DNA of 11,373 nucleotides, taken from an uncultured Holosporaceae bacterium (GTDB lineage: Bacteria > Pseudomonadota > Alphaproteobacteria > CAISOG01). Positions 1 through 6,077 of the stretch are shown here, piece after piece (position 1 is the first letter of the stretch; each line of letters begins with the position of its first letter). A program made the position numbers and the translations under genes. The DNA is taken from positions 1-11,373 of the forward strand of contig CAISOG010000151.1 of the NCBI GenBank assembly GCA_903887035.1, given 5' to 3'. Under the pieces are notes generated by a model. It was not told the origin of the DNA and made no database searches. It saw only the letters and a list, made by a program, of their open reading frames with translations.

Positions 1-1296
1 ATTGAATTGTTGCACGCCGAACTGCTGAAAATTACTGAGGGTGGGGAAAAGGCTTTGCCAGTTTGGCAAAAATTGCGTGATAGCCCTGACCGCCTTACAT
101 CCGTAATGGCTGATCTGAATGCTACCCTAACCGAGATTGAAACCGGTAAATTGCCGCTGAAGGAAGGGATTGGCCGCCTGGATCGTTTACGCTTTAGTTG
201 GCGCGGCGATGATAATGAGCTGATAATTCAGCTAAAGTTAGGGGAATTGTACCAGGCCAATCGTCAATACCGCGAAGCCTTTGAAACCTGGCTGTCGGCG
301 ATTAAGAATTTCCCCGATCGGCCGTTGGTTGATAAAGTTCGCCAAAAAATGGCGAATATGTTTGGTTTGCTTTATGGCGAAAAGCTGGCCGATACGATGA
401 AGCCGATAGCCGCCGCCGCCCTGATGGGGGATTATATCAATTATTTGGGCAGCGATAAGGTGCCGGTTGAAATCTATCAAGAGTGGATTGATCGCCTGGT
501 CAAAATTGATTTGTTAAATCAGGCTATTGTGGCGCAGGATGCCTTAATCAAAACCCGCCTTAGTGGGGCGGAAAAATCCGAAGCGGGGGATCGCTTGGCG
601 GAATTGTATTTGATGAATCGGCAACCGCAACAGGCCTTAACCTCCCTCAACAGCACCAACCTGCCCGGATTGCCGCCAGAACTGGTGGAACGGCGAACAC
701 AGCGGCGGGCGCAGGCAACGGCAGCCCTGGGTGAGGCGCGATCCGCCTTGGCAGAATTGGCGGGCGATTCCAGTACAAAGGCGTCACGGTTGCGCGCTAG
801 CATTGCCTGGCAAGCGCAGGATTGGCAGACCGCCACCAACGCGTTGTTGGTGTTGATACCTGCCCGTCCCAAAGACAGCGTTGCGCAACCGAGTGATGAG
901 GATAGCGGCCTGCTGCTGAATTTGGCGATTGCGGCGACGTTGGCGGAACGATCGGACGTGCTGAAAAATCTGCGCAACGATTGGTCGGCATCCATGAGCA
1001 GAACCGCCAATGGTAAGGCGTTTAAGGCCTTAACGGGTGAGGCCAAAACGGATGCGAACGGGGCAGGCAATGGCGCCGATCAACGAACCATGGCGGCACG
1101 GTTGGCCGAATCCACCAGCCTGCAACAAATCGTGCGAGAGCTGGGGAAGGAGGCGGATGATAAGGCCAAAGCCGAGGATAAAAAGGTTGAGGCACCCCAG
1201 CCCCCTGCGGCGCCGTCCACACCGGCAACTTCCCTGCTGGTTCAGCGCCCGCAGCAGGCGGCCAGCGATAGCCACCCCCTGACCCAATGCTCTTAA
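1..1296 (+). CDS. TPR-like alpha-helical protein, C-terminal part (5' end outside window)
   Basis: The reading frame is open from the first base of the window to a TAA at 1294-1296, so 431 codons are visible and the true start lies upstream. The product is helical and rich in Ala, Leu and Gln. Repeated helix pairs of tetratricopeptide type can be seen, for example the stretch LGELYQANRQYREAFETWLS near residue 80 and LAELYLMNRQPQQALTSLN near residue 200. The last 80 or so residues are a charged and then Pro/Ala-rich low-complexity tail (about nt 1140-1290), probably disordered. No catalytic motif or membrane segment is visible in this part. TPR arrays usually act as protein-protein scaffolds; which partner this one binds cannot be read from the sequence. 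It is followed by a tRNA gene with its own promoter, so it probably ends its own transcription unit. I am sure of the coding frame, moderately sure of the TPR-like fold, and cannot give a specific function. Confidence 0.8.
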   Translation: MELLHAELLKITEGGEKALPVWQKLRDSPDRLTSVMADLNATLTEIETGKLPLKEGIGRLDRLRFSWRGDDNELIIQLKLGELYQANRQYREAFETWLSAIKNFPDRPLVDKVRQKMANMFGLLYGEKLADTMKPIAAAALMGDYINYLGSDKVPVEIYQEWIDRLVKIDLLNQAIVAQDALIKTRLSGAEKSEAGDRLAELYLMNRQPQQALTSLNSTNLPGLPPELVERRTQRRAQATAALGEARSALAELAGDSSTKASRLRASIAWQAQDWQTATNALLVLIPARPKDSVAQPSDEDSGLLLNLAIAATLAERSDVLKNLRNDWSASMSRTANGKAFKALTGEAKTDANGAGNGADQRTMAARLAESTSLQQIVRELGKEADDKAKAEDKKVEAPQPPAAPSTPATSLLVQRPQQAASDSHPLTQCS

Positions 1297-1335
1297 GATT
1301 TTCCTTAATCCATGCAGAAAATCATTCAACCCGCA

Positions 1336-1364
1336 TTGCTATTTGTTGCAAAAACCTCTTAAAT
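1336..1364 (+). promoter_or_regulatory. Candidate sigma-70-type promoter for tRNA-His
   Basis: TTGCTA (1336-1341) and TTAAAT (1359-1364) are separated by exactly 17 bp, each matching four of six bases of the -35 and -10 consensus. Initiation would fall near 1371, a few bases before the mature tRNA end at 1375. The region lies in the AT-rich gap after the upstream stop codon. This rests on motif and position only. Confidence 0.4.
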
Positions 1365-1374
1365 GATGGCGCGT

Positions 1375-1452
1375 GGCGGGTGTAGCTCAGTTGGTTAGAG
1401 CGCCAGATTGTGGTTCTGGATGTCGTGGGTTCAAATCCCATCACTCGCCCCA
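1375..1452 (+). tRNA. tRNA-His (anticodon GTG)
   Basis: A full cloverleaf can be drawn. The acceptor stem GCGGGTG (1376-1382) pairs with CACTCGC (1442-1448), with one G:U pair. T8 and A9 precede the D stem GCTC. The anticodon stem CCAGA/TCTGG (1403-1407 and 1415-1419) encloses a seven-base loop with anticodon GTG at 1410-1412, reading the His codons CAC and CAU. The T arm is GTGGG/CCCAT around TTCAAAT. The discriminator is C (1449) and CCA is encoded at 1450-1452. A genomic G at 1375 is available as G-1 to pair with C73, the identity element recognised by canonical histidyl-tRNA synthetase. Without G-1 the gene would be 1376-1452. Confidence 0.97.
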
Positions 1453-1498
1453 AAGTTTCTTCAAAGCCTATATCGGCTTGCCCCCAAGATGACGTGTG

Positions 1499-1522
1499 CA
1501 GGCATAGGATCAGGCATAGGAT
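1499..1522 (+). repeat. Tandem 12-bp direct repeat carrying the mipZ ribosome binding site
   Basis: CAGGCATAGGAT occurs twice head to tail (1499-1510 and 1511-1522) immediately ahead of the mipZ start codon at 1529. Each copy contains an AGGA Shine-Dalgarno-like core. Only the second copy is at normal spacing, eight bases or so from ATG. The repeat is exact, so it looks like a recent slippage duplication of the translation initiation region. Confidence 0.9.
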
Positions 1523-1528
1523 AAAGAC

Positions 1529-2458
1529 ATGATCGATACCCCCAATAGGTCAAGCGGTGCCAACAACAATCAGCAAAGCGACCTTGCTCAGCTGAACGTT
1601 ATTGTGGTCGGCAATGAAAAGGGTGGGGCGGGAAAATCCACCACGGCTATCCACTTGATGGTCGCCCTGACGCATGAGGGGCGCCGTGTGGCCAGCTTTG
1701 ATCTGGATGCGCGTCAAGGAACCCTTAGCCTGTATCTGACCAACCGCCAGAAGCATGCTGAAAAACATCAGCTGGCGTTGCCCATGCCCATGCATTTCGT
1801 CATGACGCCCAGTACGCTGGCCACCGTGGCGGAGGGGCAGGAGGCGGATAAAACAAATTTCGAAAGCAAATTGGCTGAGGTTTTGGCCGCAGGATGCGAC
1901 ACCCTGGTCATTGATTGCCCGGGCAGCGATACATTTCTGTCGCGATTGGCACATTCTTATGCCGATACCCTGGTCACTCCCTTAAATGACAGTTTTTTGG
2001 ATTTCGCCATGCTGGCTGAAGTCACGGAAGATAGTTTGCAAAATCCCCGCCCCAGCGTGTACAGCGCCATGGTGTGGGAAGCGAAAAAGCAGCGGGCTGC
2101 CCGTGATAGCGGTGCCATTGATTGGATTGTGATGCGTAACCGCCTTAGCCAATTGGACGCCCGCAACAAACGGGATATGGCGGCCGCTATTGACAGTTTG
2201 GCCAAGCGAATTGGCTTTCGGGTTATACCAGGCCTGTGTGAGCGGGTGATTTTTCGGGAAATGTTTCTTAAGGGACTAACGCTGTTGGATTTGGTAAGCA
2301 TTGGTGAATCGCTGACCCTGTCGCATGTGACCGCGCGCCAGGAATTGCGCAGCGTGATGGAAGCTGTACGGCTGAAACCCAGGGGGGCGGCTGGTGCCGT
2401 AACGGGCGCGCAAATGCCTGCGGCGACCGCCTCGGCGATGGCGTTCAATGCATCCTAG
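1529..2458 (+). CDS. mipZ: MipZ, ParA-family division-site positioning ATPase
   Basis: MipZ is a P-loop ATPase of the ParA/MinD superfamily. In Alphaproteobacteria it binds ParB at the chromosome poles and forms a gradient that inhibits FtsZ polymerisation, placing the division plane at mid-cell. The 309-residue product has the deviant Walker A KGGAGKST at 31-38, with signature Lys31 and P-loop Lys36, a DLDARQGTLS switch I segment near 58-67, and a Walker B strand ending VIDCPGSD near 127-134. The segment PLNDSFLDFAML (151-162) is typical of MipZ rather than plasmid ParA. Length is close to that of Caulobacter MipZ. The first 20 residues are Asn/Gln/Ser-rich and probably flexible, and the C-terminal 30 are Ala-rich. 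The ATG at 1529 has a Shine-Dalgarno inside the repeated element before it. A J-domain membrane protein gene follows after 36 bp on the same strand, suggesting co-transcription. Family assignment is secure; the function is inferred from the family. Confidence 0.95.
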   Translation: MIDTPNRSSGANNNQQSDLAQLNVIVVGNEKGGAGKSTTAIHLMVALTHEGRRVASFDLDARQGTLSLYLTNRQKHAEKHQLALPMPMHFVMTPSTLATVAEGQEADKTNFESKLAEVLAAGCDTLVIDCPGSDTFLSRLAHSYADTLVTPLNDSFLDFAMLAEVTEDSLQNPRPSVYSAMVWEAKKQRAARDSGAIDWIVMRNRLSQLDARNKRDMAAAIDSLAKRIGFRVIPGLCERVIFREMFLKGLTLLDLVSIGESLTLSHVTARQELRSVMEAVRLKPRGAAGAVTGAQMPAATASAMAFNAS

Positions 2459-2494
2459 TGATTAGGGATATGGGATTGTGGTGGGGGTTTAATC

Positions 2495-3499
2495 ATGACA
2501 ATGCCCCTTAATTTTGGTGTGCTGTTGCTTGGTTATGCCCAGTCGGTAAATCCCAACCTGCCCAAGGGGGCGAATGTGACGGCAACCAACCCGCCATCTT
2601 ATCTGTCTTCCTTTTTTGGATGGCTGTTTACCGATGTGCCCATAACCATGGGGCAGCAGGTTGTTGAGATTTTTTGGATCTGCCTTCTGCTTTCGGCCAT
2701 CCTGGGAATCTTGGGGGTTATTCGGTTTGTTGTGATGGCCAGACCATTGTTGGTAACGCTTATTTTGCGGCTAAGCCTGCTATCCTTTGTTGTTATCGGC
2801 AGTTATTACCTTTTTAACATGGGGGAATGGCCAACCGCCACCACCCTGGCCTTGGTTTGGATTTTGTTGGTAAGCCGTTGGTGGGGCAGCTTTCGGCCAG
2901 CTGCCGTTTCTAAGGCTTGGCAATACCACCCCCCTGGCTTTCGCTGGATTGATTGGGCGCGCAGTTGGGGCATTCATCCCTTGCGATCCAGGGTTCGTCC
3001 GACACCACCGCCGCGCAATGGCCGTCATCGCGAACTAAAGCTAAGCCAGATTTTGTCACGCATTTTTTCTGGACGCTTTTGGCTTAGGATGCTGGGTCAA
3101 TTGTTGTGGTTGGTGGGTTCCCTGTTAACGGGATTGGCCAGGGCGATTGAGCGGGAGCAGAAAGCGGCGGCCGCCAAAAATACCGAACGTAATGGGGTGC
3201 ATCAGGCTAAGCCAGCCGCATCGACAACCGCAAGGCCAGCTGCAAAACCAGCCGCAAAGCCAGCGCCTCCACCCAAATCATCGCCTCCTCCTCCTCCGCC
3301 ACCGCGCCCGCCGCTCCCCAAAGGCGGGATGAGTGAGGCCGAGGCGCTAAAGCTTTTGGGATTGCCCGCCGGCGCCAGTATGGAGCAAATTCGTATCGCC
3401 CACCGTCGGTTGATGATCCGCTATCATCCGGATCATGGTGGGGATTCCCTGCTGGCGGCCAGAGTTAACCAGGCCAAGGATGTCTTGCTGGGTCGCTAA
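2495..3499 (+). CDS. Membrane-anchored J-domain protein, Pam18/Tim14-like
   Basis: This 334-residue protein joins an N-terminal membrane part to a C-terminal J domain. Strong hydrophobic segments lie at about 57-81, 84-107 and 114-128, with a weaker one at 194-214. Then comes a basic, Ala/Lys/Pro-rich linker with KPAAKPAAKP repeats and a run of seven prolines (about 255-275). The J domain occupies about 277-334: helix II contains IAHRRLMIRYHPD, with the essential HPD at 311-313 followed by HGG, and the protein ends in AARVNQAKDVLLG. The short J domain ending after helix III and the HPDxGG form resemble mitochondrial Pam18/Tim14 and its alphaproteobacterial relatives. J domains stimulate Hsp70 (DnaK) ATPase, so this is probably a membrane recruiter of DnaK, with the substrate unknown. 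Start ATG 2495 has GGTGGGGG about eight bases upstream; ATG 2501 is an alternative. It probably forms an operon with mipZ. Confidence 0.85.
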   Translation: MTMPLNFGVLLLGYAQSVNPNLPKGANVTATNPPSYLSSFFGWLFTDVPITMGQQVVEIFWICLLLSAILGILGVIRFVVMARPLLVTLILRLSLLSFVVIGSYYLFNMGEWPTATTLALVWILLVSRWWGSFRPAAVSKAWQYHPPGFRWIDWARSWGIHPLRSRVRPTPPPRNGRHRELKLSQILSRIFSGRFWLRMLGQLLWLVGSLLTGLARAIEREQKAAAAKNTERNGVHQAKPAASTTARPAAKPAAKPAPPPKSSPPPPPPPRPPLPKGGMSEAEALKLLGLPAGASMEQIRIAHRRLMIRYHPDHGGDSLLAARVNQAKDVLLGR

Positions 3500-3537
3500 A
3501 CCAACCAACCCTGTAGCCTATCGTTGCTGGCTAAGCC

Positions 3538-4029
3538 CTAGGCGGAAATAACCAAATTGCCTTGAGCGGCTGGATTGGGCGCGATAGCGGCATTTTGCGT
3601 GGGTAGGCCGTTGGCTTTCGACAGCCGTTCACTGTCGGCCTGATCCATTTGGGTCGCCACCTCACGCCAGCTGTTACGCAGTGGTTCCAGCAGGTTGATG
3701 ACATCCTGAGCCGCCTTTGGATCATTCTTAATGTCCACATCGGGCAAACGATGCAGGCAACAGGTAAAGATTTTCTCCAGATTGGCAGCTATCTGACCCC
3801 CCTCCTCAAGATTCAGGGTCGTTAAAAAATGTTCGATGATATCGCGCGCTTTGCAGCAGGCCTTCCATCGTCGTTCAATTTCGTTGGCCTCAATCGCCAG
3901 CATGGCATCTTTCAGCCAGAAAATTGCCCGATCATACAGCAAGAAAACAATTCTTGCCGGTGATGCAGAGAGAATTTGTTGGTTCGAGTAGGCCTGTACC
4001 TTGCCTTGGATATAGCTTTGCTGCGTCAT
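3538..4029 (-). CDS. fliS: FliS, flagellin export chaperone
   Basis: FliS is a small helical cytoplasmic chaperone that binds the C-terminal helices of flagellin, blocks premature polymerisation and helps deliver it to the flagellar type III export machine. The 163-residue product matches the family along its length: the N-terminal segment SASPARIVFLLYDRAI (21-36) with the LLYD core, LNLEEGGQIAANLEKIF (72-88), and a final helix KNDPKAAQDVINLLEPLRNSWRE (101-123). The remaining 40 residues are a low-complexity Asn/Pro/Ala tail, making it somewhat longer than usual FliS. The ATG at 4029 is well supported by AGGAAGG at 4035-4041, five bases away. No flagellin, fliD or other flagellar gene is visible, so it is an orphan here. 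It lies 105 bp downstream of apt on the same strand and ends 38 bp from the end of the J-protein gene, tail to tail. Family assignment is confident. Confidence 0.9.
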   Translation of the reverse strand: MTQQSYIQGKVQAYSNQQILSASPARIVFLLYDRAIFWLKDAMLAIEANEIERRWKACCKARDIIEHFLTTLNLEEGGQIAANLEKIFTCCLHRLPDVDIKNDPKAAQDVINLLEPLRNSWREVATQMDQADSERLSKANGLPTQNAAIAPNPAAQGNLVISA

Positions 4030-4056
4030 GCTTGCCTTCCTGGTGTGCGTTACGCT

Positions 4057-4106
4057 TAAACGGTTTAGAGTCTTACCATATCAGCTAACCCCTAAGCCCT
4101 GGTTAA
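4057..4106 (-). promoter_or_regulatory. Candidate regulatory sites upstream of fliS (CtrA-like half-match and 11-bp palindrome)
   Basis: Read on the fliS strand, TTAA-N7-TTAG occupies 4106-4092, one base from the TTAA-N7-TTAA consensus of CtrA, the alphaproteobacterial regulator of many flagellar genes. Closer to fliS lies the interrupted palindrome TAAAC-G-GTTTA (4057-4067), 28 bp before the start codon. No sigma-54 (GG-N10-GC) or sigma-28 motif is convincing. The sites rest on pattern only; such short motifs arise by chance. Confidence 0.25.
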
Positions 4107-4134
4107 TCTGAAACACTAAGCGGGCAAGCCGGCT

Positions 4135-4680
4135 TTAGAAGGTTAGCAGGCTGGCCACGGGGAATTTCAGGCGGTCGCGCCCCTTTAGATGCGCTAGCTC
4201 AATCAGACAGCCCACGCCGCAAACCTGCCCCTTAACCTTTTTAACCAATTCGGCGGTGGCCGCCACCGTGCCGCCCGTGGCCAGCAGATCGTCGATAATC
4301 ACCACCCGTTGGTTGGGCTGAATACTGTTTATCTGAATTTCCAAAAAGTCCGTACCGTATTCCAGATTGTATTTCAGGTTGATGGTTTGGCCAGGCAGCT
4401 TGCCCGATTTGCGCACCATCGCAAAGCCGATTCCCAATTCTAAGGCCAGCGGCGACACCAACAAAAAGCCGCGTGATTCGACGCAAACCAGAAAATCTGG
4501 CTTAAAGGGGCGGACGGCATCGGCCAGCTGTCTAATGGTCTCCCGCCAGGCCTGCACATCAGCCAACAGGGGTGACACATCATAAAACAGCACACCTGGC
4601 CTTGGGAAATCAGGGATTTTGGCAATAAACGGCGTAATATCCATCTGCGGTTGGTCAATCTTTTTGAGTGGAGCGTTCAT
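4135..4680 (-). CDS. apt: Adenine phosphoribosyltransferase
   Basis: APT makes AMP and pyrophosphate from adenine and PRPP in the cytoplasm (purine salvage). The 181-residue product is of normal family length. It carries the PRPP-binding loop VVIIDDLLATGGT (126-138), with the two adjacent acidic residues and the TGGT turn. It also has the FPRPGVLFYDVSPLL segment near 25-39 used in base recognition, the ESRGF motif near 68-72, and RKSGKLPGQT followed by the YNLEYGTDFLEIQ hallmark of APT near 90-116. Nothing key is missing. The chosen ATG at 4680 is directly preceded by AGAGGG, which is unusually close; Met13 is an alternative that would still leave the core intact. The gene is divergent from the glycosyltransferase gene and lies upstream of fliS on the same strand, but the 105-bp gap makes shared transcription uncertain. 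Assignment is confident. Confidence 0.95.
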   Translation of the reverse strand: MNAPLKKIDQPQMDITPFIAKIPDFPRPGVLFYDVSPLLADVQAWRETIRQLADAVRPFKPDFLVCVESRGFLLVSPLALELGIGFAMVRKSGKLPGQTINLKYNLEYGTDFLEIQINSIQPNQRVVIIDDLLATGGTVAATAELVKKVKGQVCGVGCLIELAHLKGRDRLKFPVASLLTF

Positions 4681-4910
4681 CCCTCTTTACTACCCTTAAC
4701 CGCCCGGTTATGCAAGCGGTGGTTGTGTCTTGTGTAAGTTGCCCAAGTTCAAACATGTCCAAGTTAAAACAGATGTGAGACGGGTTTACGAGGGCGCCAA
4801 AACTTGCGACAACAGCACAGCAATCAGCATGGTTTGGATGCCCAACCCCGCCAAACCCGTGCCAGGCCAGCGCTGCAACCAAAACCTAGCCTTAGGATAC
4901 CATCCAACCG
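4681..4910. promoter_or_regulatory. Divergent intergenic region between apt and the glycosyltransferase operon
   Basis: These 230 bp must hold promoters for both directions, but I see no clear -35/-10 pair for either. Visible structure: AAGTT three times (4736-4740, 4745-4749, 4761-4765), two as CCAAGTT 16 bp apart, with the palindrome ACATGT (4753-4758) between them, and the reverse AACTT once at 4801-4805. A minus-strand frame across it encodes no recognisable protein. Confidence 0.35.
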
Positions 4911-6077
4911 ATGACAACCGATTCAAAGATTCGCGTGATGCAGGTGATTGCGGGGGCATCCTTTGGCGGCGCGGAAACCTTTTTCAACGATTTGGTGGTC
5001 GCGTTGCAGGAGATGGGGTTGGATCAGGTGGTGGTTACCCGCCCCAATCCCGAACGGATTAAGCTGTTGCAGGCGGCGGGCATCACCAATATCGAAACCT
5101 TGCCCTTTGGCACGCCGTGGCGGGATCGTCAAACCCGCAAGAAACTGGCAAAGCTGATACAGCAGTATAAGCCCGATATTGTGCAGAGCTGGATGACGCG
5201 TGCCACCATTTTGTGCCCCGATTCCAAACGTGCTAAGCATGACTTTGTGCATGTCGGTTGGATGGGGGGGTACTACAACCTCAGCTATTTTCAAAAATGC
5301 CACCACCTGATTGGGGTGACCTTTGACATTGCCCGATCCCTGATTCGTCAGGGGTGGCCACAGAATCGGGGGCACTATTTCCGCACCTTTGCGGCGGTGC
5401 AGCCAGGGAAAAAGCTGAATCGCCAGGATTACAACACCCCTGATGATGCGCCGCTGCTGTTTGCCCTGGGGCGTATGCATGCCAAAAAGGGTTTTGACAC
5501 CTTGTTAATGAGCCTTAGGCTGTTGCCCGATGCCTATCTGTGGCTGGCGGGGGATGGCCCCCTGATGGCCAGTTTGCAAAAGTTTGCCCGCGATATTGGG
5601 GTGGCCGATCGGGTGCGCTTTTTGGGATGGCGCAGCGATCGCGGCGATTTGTTTGCCACCGCCGATATTTGCGTGGTGCCCTCGCGCTTTGAGCCCTTTG
5701 GCACGGTGGTGGTGGAGGCCTGGGCGAATCGTATCCCCCTGGTCGCAACCATGGCGGCGGGGCCATCGGCAACCGTGCGGCATGAGGTGGATGGCATGTT
5801 GGTGCCGATTGACGATATTGATGCGATTGCTCAGGCGGTTCGGCGGTTGTTAAAGGATGGTCATTTGCGCGAACGATTGGTGGCCAATGCCTATGTGCAC
5901 TATTTATCGGACTTTACGCAATCAGCGGTTGCCGATAGCTATTTGCAGTTTTATCAGGATATTATCGAACTTCAGCCGCAAATTTTGCAGGAAATGGCGG
6001 AGGCAGAACAACAACTAACAAGGGGGGAAAAATGGCGCAAGCGATTGAATTGGTTATTACGGGCGGGCTGCTGGTAA
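4911..6077 (+). CDS. GT4-family (GT-B fold) glycosyltransferase
   Basis: This 388-residue protein probably transfers a sugar from a nucleotide-sugar donor to a lipid or polysaccharide acceptor at the cytoplasmic face of the membrane, as GT4 enzymes do. The N-terminal Rossmann-like half has the glycine-rich loop GASFGGAE (15-22). The C-terminal half has LGRMHAKKGFD (186-196), supplying the Arg/Lys residues that contact donor phosphates, then WLAGDGP near 211-217. The retaining-GT motif EPFGTVVVEA (261-270) has E261 and E269 in the E-x7-E arrangement. No signal peptide or transmembrane helix is visible; the C-terminus is basic and Trp-rich (KWRKRLNWLL), possibly for membrane contact. Start ATG 4911 has a weak AGGA 13 bases upstream. 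Its 3' end overlaps pyrC by 46 bp, so the two are co-transcribed. Donor and acceptor are unknown; LPS core or capsule synthesis is a guess. Confidence 0.88.
   Translation: MTTDSKIRVMQVIAGASFGGAETFFNDLVVALQEMGLDQVVVTRPNPERIKLLQAAGITNIETLPFGTPWRDRQTRKKLAKLIQQYKPDIVQSWMTRATILCPDSKRAKHDFVHVGWMGGYYNLSYFQKCHHLIGVTFDIARSLIRQGWPQNRGHYFRTFAAVQPGKKLNRQDYNTPDDAPLLFALGRMHAKKGFDTLLMSLRLLPDAYLWLAGDGPLMASLQKFARDIGVADRVRFLGWRSDRGDLFATADICVVPSRFEPFGTVVVEAWANRIPLVATMAAGPSATVRHEVDGMLVPIDDIDAIAQAVRRLLKDGHLRERLVANAYVHYLSDFTQSAVADSYLQFYQDIIELQPQILQEMAEAEQQLTRGEKWRKRLNWLLRAGCW

Noticed and set aside
1293..1308. TTAA-N8-TTAA after the TPR-like gene as a CtrA site
   Set aside because: The spacer is eight bases rather than seven, and the first TTAA includes the stop codon.
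1464..1479. AAGCC-TATATC-GGCTT hairpin after tRNA-His as an intrinsic terminator
   Set aside because: The stem is only five pairs and is followed by a C run, not a T tract.
3235..3330. Repetitive Ala/Lys/Pro coding stretch in the J-protein gene as a separate DNA repeat element
   Set aside because: The copies are imperfect and best explained as a proline-rich linker between the membrane part and the J domain.
3514..3533. TAGCC/GGCTA inverted repeat between the J-protein gene and fliS as a bidirectional terminator
   Set aside because: Five pairs with a ten-base loop and no T tract on either strand; too weak to call.
4655..4882. Minus-strand 75-codon frame in the apt/glycosyltransferase spacer
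   Set aside because: It overlaps the start of apt in another frame, has no clear ribosome binding site, and its product resembles nothing.
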